64,000 bases of DNA. It comes from Legionellaceae bacterium (GTDB lineage: Bacteria; Pseudomonadota; Gammaproteobacteria; Legionellales; Legionellaceae). Made by a program: the position numbers and the translations under genes. The stretch is taken from positions 62,001 to 126,000 of the forward strand of contig JAUYSP010000025.1 in the NCBI GenBank assembly GCA_030696305.1, in the 5' to 3' direction. Positions within the stretch are counted from its first letter, which is position 1. Every line of letters begins with the position of its first letter. Positions 53,238-62,361 of this stretch are shown here, in pieces. The notes below the pieces were generated by a model. It did not search any database. It was not told the origin of the DNA and was given only the letters and a program-made list of their open reading frames with translations.

Positions 53238-53262
53238 AAGGTGGATAAATCATATCCACCTT
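53238..53262. terminator. bidirectional terminator
   Basis: AAGGTGGAT and ATCCACCTT form a perfect 9-bp stem between the convergent small membrane protein and MdfA-like genes. Confidence 0.65.
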
Positions 53263-53264
53263 AT

Positions 53265-54509
53265 TCAGTACTTCTCATTCTTTTGTTTCCAGAACATACT
53301 GGCTATAAAAATCACTAAAAAAACCAATGCATTAGCTATCGAGTAATAGCCCAAATAATAATTATTATGCGCGTGGTATATTAGATTGGCCAGTTCAATA
53401 CCCAAACCCTGAACGCACATAAATATCATACTAAATAACGCAGATGCAGTTCCTTTCGCAACCTTTGTTACAAATAAAAGAAAACGGCTCATCGGTGAAG
53501 CTATAATTCCATATCCAAAGAAGTAAATAATAACGCCGGGTAAAAGCCACGTATAATTATCATTAAAAAGAACAGGCAGTATTCCAAGCATCAACAAACC
53601 AATTACTGAAACAGCAGCGCCTAACAAGATTAAATTTCTGACAGATAAAACTTTGGTTAAACAAACTAATACTATATTCCCAAGAATAAAAGCACCAAAT
53701 ATAGGGATTTGCCAGAGTCCATATTCAACTAAGGTTAATTTGGCCTGCGTAACTAAAATAATGGGGGCTAAACCAATCCAAGCCACACACATCACGCCTA
53801 GAACGCCGAATGAAATAGAGCCTAGTATAAATGTAGGGTGGGTCAATAACTTTAGGTAGTTATTAGAAATAGTAGAAAATGACAACTGCACTCGTTTAAT
53901 TTCTTCACCATCGCGTTTTACTTGTCCGACCGATTCGGGCATATAACGCCATAACCCCCATAATGCGATCAGTGAGAATAAAGCAATTATTACGAAAATA
54001 TAATGCCAACTCAAATAGTGAGCCAGTAATGCACCAGATACAGGTCCTAGCAACGGTGCCAATACAGCTACATTTGTCATAACTGCAATTAAACGAATAG
54101 CATCCATTTCATCAAAAATTTCTTGTAACACCGCATAACCAATGACGCTGATAAAACATAGGCCCATTCCTTCAAAGAAACGCATTATCAAAAATTGATT
54201 AATTGAAGAAGTAGCTGCAATTAAAGCGGTACAAATGAAAAATAGACATGCACCAAAAAGCATTACCGGACGTCGCCCATATCGATCGGAAAGAGGTCCC
54301 AAAATTAATTGTAAACTTGCACCGCCCAATACATATAGTGTTAATGATGTTGCAATATTATCTTCTGTCGCATGAAATTCTCGAACAACTTGAATCATTC
54401 CTGGCATAATCATGTCATTAGCAATATAAGTTAAAAACTCATAAAGCACTAAAAAAACAGCAAAAGTAAGCGCCTGTCGACGTGTAATATTAATTAGTGG
54501 TTGCGGCAT
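53265..54509 (-). CDS. mdfA: MdfA-like multidrug MFS transporter (Bcr/CflA family)
   Basis: A 414-residue, 12-helix transporter. FLVLYEFLTYIANDMIMPGMIQVV carries the membrane-embedded Glu and Asp at the positions used by MdfA (Glu26, Asp34). GPLSDRYGRRPVMLFGA is MFS motif A, and PIFGAFILGN lies in the second half. It likely exports lipophilic cations by proton antiport. Its 5' end overlaps the 3' end of tilS by 20 bp, so it is transcribed with it. Confidence 0.88.
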   Translation of the reverse strand: MPQPLINITRRQALTFAVFLVLYEFLTYIANDMIMPGMIQVVREFHATEDNIATSLTLYVLGGASLQLILGPLSDRYGRRPVMLFGACLFFICTALIAATSSINQFLIMRFFEGMGLCFISVIGYAVLQEIFDEMDAIRLIAVMTNVAVLAPLLGPVSGALLAHYLSWHYIFVIIALFSLIALWGLWRYMPESVGQVKRDGEEIKRVQLSFSTISNNYLKLLTHPTFILGSISFGVLGVMCVAWIGLAPIILVTQAKLTLVEYGLWQIPIFGAFILGNIVLVCLTKVLSVRNLILLGAAVSVIGLLMLGILPVLFNDNYTWLLPGVIIYFFGYGIIASPMSRFLLFVTKVAKGTASALFSMIFMCVQGLGIELANLIYHAHNNYYLGYYSIANALVFLVIFIASMFWKQKNEKY

Positions 54510-55818
54510 AACTATTCTCTATTTTATATACGTTGTGCATTTCCACTCCATCCTCTTGATCTGAGATTGCAAAACCAACGACGACTTTTAAGCAATCATT
54601 TACATAAATTAATGGAATACGATCACGTTGCCAAGGTGGAACTCCCCACTGTTGAAATAATTTTTTCAACGTTTTTGTTTGTCCATGCCATTGAAACCGC
54701 TCTCCCCCTCGTCGAAATCGAACCTCAACACGGCTTCCTGGAGGAATCATTATACCGTGTTTCTCAGACGCCGCCGCATATAAAGAAATAGTATAGTCAA
54801 TTTTAAGCGGCGATGGAAAATTCATCCATATTTGGTCGTTTAATTTATGTAACATCTTCTCAGTGAGTGCGTATAATTTTCTTTGATATCTTTTAATTGA
54901 AACATCTCCCCAAGTAACACAGGGCATTGCATCTGGACGGGAAAAGATGACTTCATCCAATAATTTTTCAAAAATATAAGCATGTGGTAATTGAAAATTA
55001 TTCTTTTTTAACCAAAAACGTAACACATTAATTAAACGCGCTCTGTTGGTTAAGGGTAAACAATCAAGTGACAAAATGCCAGAAGCAAACTCATTTGACG
55101 CGCCTATTCCTAAATCAAACTCAGCTAAAGCCTCCAAGTTTTCTTTTGCATCTTGACAGTGATGAGCGCATGCTGTGAGATTGTTAACAACATTCGGCCA
55201 TTTTTGTCGTAAAACAGGTAGTACACTATGCCTGATGAAATTACGCGAAAAGCGAAGGTTTTGATTACTTTCATCACAAACCCATGATAAATGATGAGTT
55301 TGTGCATACGCTTCTAATGCTGCACGAGATAATTGTAAAAAAGGCCGTATTAACACACCTTTTGCGAGTTTGCGCATAAAAGGCATGGCAGCCAAACCAT
55401 CAACACCAGTCCCTCTAACTAACTGTAAAAGCAGTGTCTCCGCTTGATCGTCACGATGATGAGCTAATAATAAACAATCATTTTCTCCAATCACTGACTC
55501 AAAAACTTGATAACGGGCCAGCCGTGCCTGCTCTTCAAGATTGTCATCAGAATTAATTTTCACCCGTGATATGGCAAGCGAAACATCTAAATTATCACAT
55601 AATGTTTGACACTGTAACTGCCATGCATCAGCGTTGCAACTCAGTCCATGGTGAACATGGACTGCAGATACTTTTTTTGCTAATTCAGCAATACGTGTCA
55701 ATTGATGTAATAATACAGTGGAATCCAAGCCACCGCTAAACCCGACATATAACGTATTATATGTCGCAAGTTTTTTGATGACATGAGATTCTAATATCAG
55801 GCTCTGTTCATCCGCCAT
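54490..55818 (-). CDS. tilS: tRNA(Ile)-lysidine synthase
   Basis: A 442-residue ATP-dependent enzyme that converts C34 of tRNA-Ile2 to lysidine, making it read AUA. The PP-loop VGFSGGLDSTVLLHQL is at residues 25-40, followed by AHHRDDQAETLLLQLVRGTG and RPFLQLSRAALEAYA. The C-terminal TilS domains (residues 230-430, ending near RDRIPLIYVND) are present. The gene starts four bases after the accA stop, and an ATG is preferred over the TTG one codon upstream. Confidence 0.94.
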   Translation of the reverse strand: MADEQSLILESHVIKKLATYNTLYVGFSGGLDSTVLLHQLTRIAELAKKVSAVHVHHGLSCNADAWQLQCQTLCDNLDVSLAISRVKINSDDNLEEQARLARYQVFESVIGENDCLLLAHHRDDQAETLLLQLVRGTGVDGLAAMPFMRKLAKGVLIRPFLQLSRAALEAYAQTHHLSWVCDESNQNLRFSRNFIRHSVLPVLRQKWPNVVNNLTACAHHCQDAKENLEALAEFDLGIGASNEFASGILSLDCLPLTNRARLINVLRFWLKKNNFQLPHAYIFEKLLDEVIFSRPDAMPCVTWGDVSIKRYQRKLYALTEKMLHKLNDQIWMNFPSPLKIDYTISLYAAASEKHGIMIPPGSRVEVRFRRGGERFQWHGQTKTLKKLFQQWGVPPWQRDRIPLIYVNDCLKVVVGFAISDQEDGVEMHNVYKIENSYAATTN

Positions 55819-55822
55819 CAAG

Positions 55823-56776
55823 TTAATCGCACGCTCCCATCGCCATCAATTTTTCATATCGTCTATCTAATAAGTCATCAATTGATAATGAGGTCAGTCG
55901 ATTTAATTCTTGCGTAAGCGTTGCCTTTAGCGAGCTTGTCATTGCAGATAGATTACGGTGAGCACCACCTAACGGCTCCTCGACAATAAGATCGATTAAT
56001 CCATTGTTTAAAATATTTTCAGCAGTGATTCCCATTGCTCGAGCAGCCTCACTTGCTTTACTAGCATCTTTCCATAAAATTGACGCACAACCTTCCGGTG
56101 AGATTACAGAGTAAATCGCATATTGCAACATAATTACGCAGTCACCTACCCCAATAGCTAAAGCTCCGCCTGAACCTGCTTCTCCAGTCACTACACAAAT
56201 AACAGGTGTTTTTAATTTTGACATTTCAAGTAAATTGCGAGCAATTGCTTCGGATTGATTTCGCTCTTCAGCGCCAATACCTGGATATGCACCTGCTGTG
56301 TCAATAAAGGTAAAAATCGGTAGTTGAAATTTTTCTGCCATCTTCATTAAACGTAATGCTTTACGGTACTCTTCTGGGCGAGCCATTCCAAAGTTACGAT
56401 AGACCTTTTCTTTCGTGCGTTTCCCTTTTTGATGTCCCAATACAACTACAGGTTGATTATTAAATCGAGCTAAACCACCAATAATTGCCGGCGCAGACGA
56501 ATTGTGGCGATCACCATGCAATTCATGAAAATCTGTAAATAGGTGCTCGATATAATCCGTTGTTTGGGGGCGCAACGGATGGCGAGCCATTTGGGCCACT
56601 TGCCATGGTTCTAGCTTTGAAAATATGTGTTTTGTTAGTTCTATAGATTTTTCTTCTAAACGACTAATTTCTTCACTTAAATTAATTTCACTATCCCCAT
56701 CAACCATACGTAATGCTTGAATTTTTTGGTTTAATTCTTCAATAGGTTGTTCAAAATCTAAAAATTGTAAGCTCAT
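55823..56776 (-). CDS. accA: acetyl-CoA carboxylase carboxyltransferase subunit alpha
   Basis: A 317-residue subunit that, with AccD, transfers carboxyl from biotinyl-AccB to acetyl-CoA in fatty acid synthesis. Landmarks are the helical N-terminus [66 protein letters not shown] and [15 protein letters not shown]. The length matches E. coli AccA (319). tilS follows at once on the same strand. Confidence 0.96.
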   Translation of the reverse strand: MSLQFLDFEQPIEELNQKIQALRMVDGDSEINLSEEISRLEEKSIELTKHIFSKLEPWQVAQMARHPLRPQTTDYIEHLFTDFHELHGDRHNSSAPAIIGGLARFNNQPVVVLGHQKGKRTKEKVYRNFGMARPEEYRKALRLMKMAEKFQLPIFTFIDTAGAYPGIGAEERNQSEAIARNLLEMSKLKTPVICVVTGEAGSGGALAIGVGDCVIMLQYAIYSVISPEGCASILWKDASKASEAARAMGITAENILNNGLIDLIVEEPLGGAHRNLSAMTSSLKATLTQELNRLTSLSIDDLLDRRYEKLMAMGACD

Positions 56777-56855
56777 TCAATTACCCTAGTTGTGCTAGAC
56801 CGTAAAAAGTAGCATAATTGCGCAAATAAATCAAAAAAGACAACGATTTTTTTCT

Positions 56856-57620
56856 ATGTTTAGTTCCGTCAAGCATATTCCTTCATCCACTTGCTTCAAG
56901 TTCACGCATCTAGACATAGAGGCATGCTCACTACTTCAAAATCGAGTTGATATTTGGCAATATCCGCTTCATACCCTTTGGCATGAAGCACTTGATCTAT
57001 TAAGCAAATCAGAAGTAGAGCGTGCTCAACGCTATTATTTCGATCGTCATCGCCGCAGATTTATTGTTGCTCGCGCTACACTGAGGCTTATTCTCTCACG
57101 TTATATTGAAAATACAACTCCTAAGGACTTGGAATTTGTTGAAAATGAATATGGAAAACCTCAGCTTGCACATTATCCTTATCTACATTTTAATATAAGT
57201 CATTCGGCTGACTTGGCTTTACTCGCAATTGGAAAAGATTATCCTGTTGGAATTGATTTGGAATTTTTTTCCGCTAGACCATACGCTGGCATTGGCTCAC
57301 AGATGTTTTCAACTACTGAAAATCAAGCTTTCCAGCAACTTGCTAAACATATACAACCTTTATCATTTTTTCATATATGGGCACAAAAAGAAGCATTTAT
57401 TAAAGCATGTGGCCTAGGATTATCATACCCCACTCAACAATTTGATGTGCCCCATTTACCCGTTACAGATCTCAAAATCCAAGACAATTTACACAATAAG
57501 CGATGGCATATGGTTTCCTTTATGCCGAAAGTAGCTTGTAGTGCAGCCGTTTGCTATCATCCTCAGATAAACGAAGTACGCTACATCTCAATAGAAAATA
57601 ATTATGATCTTACTCAGTGA
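56856..57620 (+). CDS. 4'-phosphopantetheinyl transferase (Sfp/Gsp type)
   Basis: A 254-residue Sfp-type enzyme that loads phosphopantetheine onto carrier proteins. The motifs HFNISHSADLALLAI, VGIDLEFF (Mg2+-binding Asp and Glu) and WAQKEAFIKACGLGL are all present. This length class usually serves peptide or polyketide synthases and sometimes AcpP itself; no such synthase is in the window. It overlaps birA by 17 bp and lies divergent from accA, grouping cofactor attachment functions. Confidence 0.87.
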   Translation: MFSSVKHIPSSTCFKFTHLDIEACSLLQNRVDIWQYPLHTLWHEALDLLSKSEVERAQRYYFDRHRRRFIVARATLRLILSRYIENTTPKDLEFVENEYGKPQLAHYPYLHFNISHSADLALLAIGKDYPVGIDLEFFSARPYAGIGSQMFSTTENQAFQQLAKHIQPLSFFHIWAQKEAFIKACGLGLSYPTQQFDVPHLPVTDLKIQDNLHNKRWHMVSFMPKVACSAAVCYHPQINEVRYISIENNYDLTQ

Positions 57621-58431
57621 AACTAAAATTCGTCAACTGTTGTCGAATGATCAAATACAACACTCGTTGGCAATTCATGTGTTTGACTCCATTAACTCTA
57701 CTAATCGTTATTTAAAAGAATTACCACGTGAGTACAAAGTTGATCTATGCTGTGCAGAAACGCAAACTCAAGGTCGTGGGCGCTTTGCTAGAGAATGGTT
57801 CTCACCCTTTGGTGAAAATATTTATTGCTCTACGCGTTGGAATCTTGGTAAAAATCCAGCTGATTTGTCTGCGCTAAGTTTAGTCACTGGTCTTGCTGTT
57901 ATTGCAACTTTAAATGAATTGGATATTGCAGATAACATCGCTATCAAATGGCCAAATGATTTAATTTGGCAAGATAAAAAATTATGCGGCGTGCTCATCG
58001 AATCGTTCAAAGAATCGAATGGCGAAATTATCGTCATAATTGGCATTGGGTTAAATGTTAATTCAAGTACTCATAAGGAAACCATCCAAGCTCAATTAGA
58101 CAGACCTTGGTGTTCATTATTAGAAATAACCAAACAATCTTGGGATCGAAATTTGATTATTGCTAAATTAATTATCCAATTAGAACAACACATCAATCGA
58201 TTGATGGCTACTGGATTTAGTACCTTTATAACGACCTGGGAAAAATGGGATTATTTATATGGGAAACAGATTGAAGGAACAAATTTATTAGGTGGATTTC
58301 AAGGAATGGCTGATGGCGTGGATAACTCAGGTCAGCTTATTTTAATAGACAATAACGGATTGAAACATTATATATCTTCTGGCGAAGCGTCACTTTGTGG
58401 GAACAGACGTGAAATTATTTGCAAGCTATGA
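57604..58431 (+). CDS. birA: biotin-[acetyl-CoA carboxylase] ligase, regulatory domain absent
   Basis: A 275-residue biotin protein ligase. The catalytic core shows STNRYLKEL, TQGRGRFAREWFSPFGENIYCS (biotinyl-AMP loop), IKWPNDLIWQDKKLCGVLIE with the catalytic lysine, and a C-terminal SH3-like domain. Only about 25 residues precede the core, so the N-terminal winged-helix domain that lets E. coli BirA (321 residues) repress bio genes is missing. It should biotinylate AccB but not regulate. It overlaps the phosphopantetheinyl transferase gene by 17 bp. Confidence 0.92.
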   Translation: MILLSETKIRQLLSNDQIQHSLAIHVFDSINSTNRYLKELPREYKVDLCCAETQTQGRGRFAREWFSPFGENIYCSTRWNLGKNPADLSALSLVTGLAVIATLNELDIADNIAIKWPNDLIWQDKKLCGVLIESFKESNGEIIVIIGIGLNVNSSTHKETIQAQLDRPWCSLLEITKQSWDRNLIIAKLIIQLEQHINRLMATGFSTFITTWEKWDYLYGKQIEGTNLLGGFQGMADGVDNSGQLILIDNNGLKHYISSGEASLCGNRREIICKL

Positions 58432-58438
58432 CATATTC

Positions 58439-58456
58439 CCCCCGCTCGCGCGGGGG
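58439..58456. terminator. GC-rich terminator between birA and csrA
   Basis: CCCCCGC and GCGGGGG form a perfect 7-bp stem with a TCGC loop, directly after the birA stop and between convergent genes. Confidence 0.65.
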
Positions 58457-58482
58457 TAGCATCATTATGGGACTTTTAATAC

Positions 58483-58689
58483 TTACGCGTCAGATTCAGC
58501 TTCAGCTTCATGTTCAACACCTTGTCTTTCTTGTTGAATACGTAAATAAATCTCTTCACGGTGAACTGAAACATCTTTAGGTGCATTAATACCCAAACGA
58601 ACTTGATTGCCTTTAACGCCTAATACTGTAATATTCACGTCATCGCCGATAATTAGTGTTTCACCAATACGTCGTGTTAAAATTAACAT
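58483..58689 (-). CDS. csrA: carbon storage regulator CsrA
   Basis: A 68-residue RNA-binding dimer that represses or activates translation by binding GGA motifs. The N-terminal [18 protein letters not shown] strand and [11 protein letters not shown] are canonical, with the RNA-contact Arg44-region VSVHREE. In Legionella and Coxiella relatives CsrA controls the switch between replication and transmission. The ribosome site AGGGAG in its own leader contains a GGA, so autoregulation is plausible. The C-terminal tail is acidic ([10 protein letters not shown]). Confidence 0.95.
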   Translation of the reverse strand: MLILTRRIGETLIIGDDVNITVLGVKGNQVRLGINAPKDVSVHREEIYLRIQQERQGVEHEAEAESDA

Positions 58690-58802
58690 AATTGAATCTC
58701 CCTAAAACAGCTATAAATAATTAGCTGATCATATGTTGAACTTACTGTGCACTTTCCATAGAATCATCCATGGTGATTGCGATGTTCCTGACTACAAAAT
58801 AG

Positions 58803-58852
58803 CCTGTACGCCCCTAATTGTACAGGAGCTTCCTTAACACAACCTTAAGGAA
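58803..58852 (-). terminator. two adjacent hairpins between csrA and the glycosyltransferase gene
   Basis: CCTGTAC/GTACAGG (58803-58826) and TTCCTTAA/TTAAGGAA (58830-58852) are perfect stems three bases apart. On the minus strand the first is followed by CTATTTTGT, fitting termination of the upstream glycosyltransferase/aminotransferase unit. A small RNA is an alternative. Nothing else recognisable lies in the 270-bp gap. Confidence 0.5.
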
Positions 58853-58959
58853 ATTCATTATTGCCTTATATTAATCCGCAATTGCATTTTTCAAAAAATA
58901 CACTTTGCGAATAAGTAATTCAGAAAATTGGAAGTACTAGGGTGCGGCTGTGACTCACT

Positions 58960-60009
58960 TTATTTGCAACAAAGGCTCATTGGCATCGGCTGTTCTACAA
59001 TTGGAAAACATTTATTTCCAGCTTCAAACTGCCAAACCAAAATACATAATGGACAATATGCAGTAACCAATCCAATTAAACCATTGATATAGCCCATTCC
59101 CACAAGCATCGCCAAAGGCCATAACCAAAAAATATTCAATGCACCTACACCTAACGTGACGGATAAGTGACTTTTAAATATAGATGCAGCATGTTGATAA
59201 GCATGATTACGATGGGCTGTATAAATACGCTCTCGTTGTGTAAGTCTTGTCAATAAGGTAAATGTCGCGTCAACAATAAAAAACCCCAATAAAATCAACC
59301 AACTCCAAAAGAAATTTTTACTCATGCTAATGGATTGGATAGATAAGACACCTAAAATAAAACCTAAGAATCCACTTCCCGCATCTCCCATAAAAATACG
59401 TGCAGGCGGAAAATTCCAATATAAAAAACCAGACATAATTACTGCCAATATGAATACCAATGTCATTGCATGGTAATGCCCGGTATACCAATATAATATC
59501 CCGATTCCAAAACAAATAGTAATCGCTTCAACAGCAGCCAATCCATCGATGCCATCCATAAAGTTATACAGGTTCAACATCCAAACCAGATAAAAAACAA
59601 AGAAAATTGCTGCCACGTATCCAGGTGCCAAAGTCCACGTATAGAAAGTAATCGCAGGGACTTTCTTCATACAATATAAAACAAAGATGCTAGCAGAAAA
59701 GTGTCCTATAAAACGCCATCGAGCAGAAAGCGAGCTTCGATCATCACAAAAGCCGATAAAAGCTATAAATAACCCAGCAAGCATTATGGCAATATAATTT
59801 GACCAAATAATGATATTCAGATAAGACAAGCATAATATTATTATGAGAAATACGGCGACAAAGGCAACCCCCCCCCCTCTTGGGGTGGGAGTTTGATGAG
59901 AGCTTCGATGATTAGGAACATCCAACAGGTGTTTTGCTATAGCATACTGTCTCATACACCATGTAAGAGACCACGACATAAAAAATGCTATAACCAGCAA
60001 ATTCAACAT
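58960..60009 (-). CDS. undecaprenyl-phosphate glycosyl-1-phosphate transferase (WecA/WbpL family)
   Basis: A 349-residue membrane enzyme of glycosyltransferase family 4 with about ten helices. It starts O-antigen or another surface glycan by moving a sugar phosphate onto undecaprenyl phosphate. Motifs seen are SSHQTPTPRGGG, GFCDDRSSLSARWR, the catalytic NLYNFMDGIDGLAA, and IFMGDAGSGFLGF. AHRNHAYQHAA is typical of WbpL-like members. The PRGGG codons contain a run of ten G (see separate feature), able to shift the frame near residue 47. The WbpE-like aminotransferase gene lies five bases upstream, in the same operon. Confidence 0.9.
   Translation of the reverse strand: MLNLLVIAFFMSWSLTWCMRQYAIAKHLLDVPNHRSSHQTPTPRGGGVAFVAVFLIIILCLSYLNIIIWSNYIAIMLAGLFIAFIGFCDDRSSLSARWRFIGHFSASIFVLYCMKKVPAITFYTWTLAPGYVAAIFFVFYLVWMLNLYNFMDGIDGLAAVEAITICFGIGILYWYTGHYHAMTLVFILAVIMSGFLYWNFPPARIFMGDAGSGFLGFILGVLSIQSISMSKNFFWSWLILLGFFIVDATFTLLTRLTQRERIYTAHRNHAYQHAASIFKSHLSVTLGVGALNIFWLWPLAMLVGMGYINGLIGLVTAYCPLCILVWQFEAGNKCFPIVEQPMPMSLCCK
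59868..59877 (-). repeat. homopolymeric G10 tract inside the glycosyltransferase gene
   Basis: Ten consecutive C on the plus strand encode the three glycines and the first base of valine in PRGGGV. Such runs slip during replication; a change of one base would truncate the protein after about 50 residues. The current length keeps the frame open. Confidence 0.8.
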
Positions 60010-60013
60010 AGAA

Positions 60014-61126
60014 TTAGGCTGTTACTGCTTCATCAACTAGCAATACTTGTGCTAACGCCTCACAAATTTTTTGTTGATCGGCGTTTGACAAATAAGGATG
60101 CATTGGGATGCTCATAACACGCTCAGCTGCAAAATCCGTATGAGCAAACAACTGACTGCTAGGATATAATTGTTGAACTATTGGTTGTTTATGTAATCCG
60201 ATCGGATAATGAACAGCGGTTGGAATTCCTAATTCTTGAAGTTGCTTTTGTACGAAATCACGATTAGAAACTTTAATTGTATATTGGGCATACACACTCA
60301 TATTATGAGGTTGTATAAAGGGGCTTTTCAAAGATTCAGGTAATAGTTGAGCATATCGGTCAGCAACTTGCTGCCTTAATTGAATTTCTTCTGAAAAAAG
60401 TTCCATTTTTTCTAATAAAAATGCAGCTTGAATCGTATCAAAACGACCGTTGATACCCAAGCGGGTATGATAATAACGTTTTGACTGACCATGAACACGA
60501 ATTTCTGCCATGCGAGTAGCTAATTCATCGTTATTTGTAAAACAAGCACCACCATCGCCGTAACAACCAAAGGGTTTTGATGGAAAAAAGCTGGTGCAAG
60601 CAATTGTTGTTAAGCTACACGAACGATTTCCTTTATATCTAGCCCCAAAACTTTGTGCTGCATCTTCGATAACAGGTAAATCATAGCGTTTTGCAATCGC
60701 GTTGATTTCATCAAAATCAGCACATTGCCCATACATACTAACAGGTAAAATAGCTTTTGTTTTGGACGTTATTGCTGCTTCAACTTGAGAAGAGTCTATA
60801 TTATATGTACGAGGATCAATATCAACAAAAACAGGTGTAGCGCCTAATAAAGCAATAACTTCCACAGTAGCAAAGAAACTAAATGGCGTTGTAATAACCT
60901 CATCTCCTGGTCCTATATCTAAAGCCATCAGTGCAATTAATAGAGCATCAGTACCACTTGCAACAGTAATTGCGTTCTTAACACCAACAAACTGTGACAG
61001 TTTACTTTCCAATTCTGCAACTTCAGGTCCCATAATATAAGCACCATGAGATAGCACTGTTTTTAATCTTGCAATCAGACCATCTTCTATTCTATCTGAT
61101 TGTGTTTTTAAATCGATAAATTGCAT
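60014..61126 (-). CDS. DegT/DnrJ/EryC1 sugar aminotransferase (WbpE-like)
   Basis: A 370-residue PLP-dependent aminotransferase. The opening MQFIDLKTQSDRI and the blocks GPGDEVITTPFSFFATVE, PVSMYGQCADFDEI, IEDAAQSFGARYKG and SFFPSKPFGCYGDGGA (PLP Lys184) are very close to WbpE/WlbC. Those enzymes transaminate UDP-3-keto-N-acetylglucosaminuronate to make a 2,3-diamino sugar for LPS. I start at ATG 61126; the frame continues upstream to 61183 without conservation. It is transcribed with the glycosyltransferase gene. The other pathway enzymes are not in the window. Confidence 0.9.
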   Translation of the reverse strand: MQFIDLKTQSDRIEDGLIARLKTVLSHGAYIMGPEVAELESKLSQFVGVKNAITVASGTDALLIALMALDIGPGDEVITTPFSFFATVEVIALLGATPVFVDIDPRTYNIDSSQVEAAITSKTKAILPVSMYGQCADFDEINAIAKRYDLPVIEDAAQSFGARYKGNRSCSLTTIACTSFFPSKPFGCYGDGGACFTNNDELATRMAEIRVHGQSKRYYHTRLGINGRFDTIQAAFLLEKMELFSEEIQLRQQVADRYAQLLPESLKSPFIQPHNMSVYAQYTIKVSNRDFVQKQLQELGIPTAVHYPIGLHKQPIVQQLYPSSQLFAHTDFAAERVMSIPMHPYLSNADQQKICEALAQVLLVDEAVTA

Positions 61127-61355
61127 ATATATGAGTCCTTTAAGTTGAGAAGCGATGGTATCAATCAGATAACTATTCGTCAATCATCTAAGGGTGACTT
61201 TATAAGAAGTGTTGAGATAATTTGTAAAAAGATGTATGAATTATCAGTAAATTAAAGATATACTTGTCGCTAATGAATTTTCGGTGGATAACATAAAAAC
61301 TAAAATTCATTTAGTACATTATATTTCTACATACTTTATTTAAGAGGGATTTTGC

Positions 61356-62174
61356 ATGTTCGTTAAGGCTATGTATAACACACTAGCAAGCCAGTATGAT
61401 ATGGCGGATTGTTTTGGTGCAATTAGTCAAAGCCATAAATGTGCGCTTGACCAAATTACTCGAGCGAATATTGGATATAAACCACATTACAAAATATTAG
61501 ATCTTGGCGTTGGTGACGGTGCATTTTTACGTAAGTTAAAACAAAAAATGCCTGATGCTGATTATACCGGGATTGATGTTTCTCGAGAAATGTTAAAACG
61601 AGCGGGTGAGGCATTACCTTTTACTTCAATTGAAGCAAGCGCTGCCGAAGCAACTAATTATTTACCCCAGCATAGTCAGGACCTTGTCCTAGCTCATTTT
61701 ATAAATGCTTATCTTCCAACTAATGTTCTTTTTTCACAAGCGCAAATGCTTGCGCGGTCAAATGGTTACTTTTCAGTAATTACAACCACTTATGAATCAT
61801 TCCCTCAAGCACAGCAATATTTAGCTGATTTTATCGCTAAAGGGTCTATATTAAGTAATATTGTCGGCCATTATTATAAAGCCGTGGTAAAAAACACACC
61901 AGTCGCATCCGGAGCAGATGATCTTTTACAAGCGGTTAGACAGCATCAATTTGAAGTTATCGATCATCACCGTATAGAAATTCCTATGGTATTAAACAAT
62001 ATTGATGAACTCGTTTTGTTCGGCATCGAAGGAGCTTGGTTTTTAAATACTCTATCCATTCCAGGATTACCCAAGAACTTCCTCTTACAGCGCATTAAAC
62101 GTTTGTTTGAAAAAATGTTCACATTTCCATACCATGATACACATATAATCGATGTGGTTTTGGCAAAAAAATAA
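61356..62174 (+). CDS. class I SAM-dependent methyltransferase
   Basis: A 272-residue methyltransferase with a Rossmann-fold SAM site ILDLGVGDGAFLRKL (about residues 49-63), DYTGIDVSREML (acidic residue contacting ribose) and a motif IV-like DLVLAHFINAYL. The N-terminus NTLASQYDMADCF resembles UbiE-type enzymes. The C-terminal half (residues 160-272) is less typical and may define the substrate, which is unknown. GAGGG lies upstream of the ATG. It stands alone between an aminotransferase operon and repeat copy D. Confidence 0.8.
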   Translation: MFVKAMYNTLASQYDMADCFGAISQSHKCALDQITRANIGYKPHYKILDLGVGDGAFLRKLKQKMPDADYTGIDVSREMLKRAGEALPFTSIEASAAEATNYLPQHSQDLVLAHFINAYLPTNVLFSQAQMLARSNGYFSVITTTYESFPQAQQYLADFIAKGSILSNIVGHYYKAVVKNTPVASGADDLLQAVRQHQFEVIDHHRIEIPMVLNNIDELVLFGIEGAWFLNTLSIPGLPKNFLLQRIKRLFEKMFTFPYHDTHIIDVVLAKK

Positions 62175-62189
62175 CAGAGACTTTGAGGT

Positions 62190-62308
62190 CTGTTGACAAT
62201 TCATCATTTTCACAAAGCCTACGTCTCGCGGTCCGTCCGCGAGATACAGAGATATGACTCAATAAACAATTCTATTGCACAGCTTTAACTTTCCGCAGCT
62301 TATCAACG
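62190..62308 (+). repeat. dispersed hairpin repeat, copy D
   Basis: The copy begins CTGTTGACAATTC, contains an 8-bp stem TCTCGCGG / CCGCGAGA (62224-62244), then CTCAATAAACAA and TATTGCACA shared with copy B, and ends near TTATCAAC, an inverted match of its start. It lies between convergent genes. Confidence 0.6.
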
Positions 62309-62361
62309 GTACACAGCAGTTAGTGTATTTATATATATGAATATCACTATCTAATATGACG

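Noticed and set aside
58439-58456. CRISPR-like repeat (CCCCGC...GCGGGG resembles type I-E repeats)
   Set aside because: It occurs only once, has no spacers or cas genes nearby, and sits where a terminator is expected.
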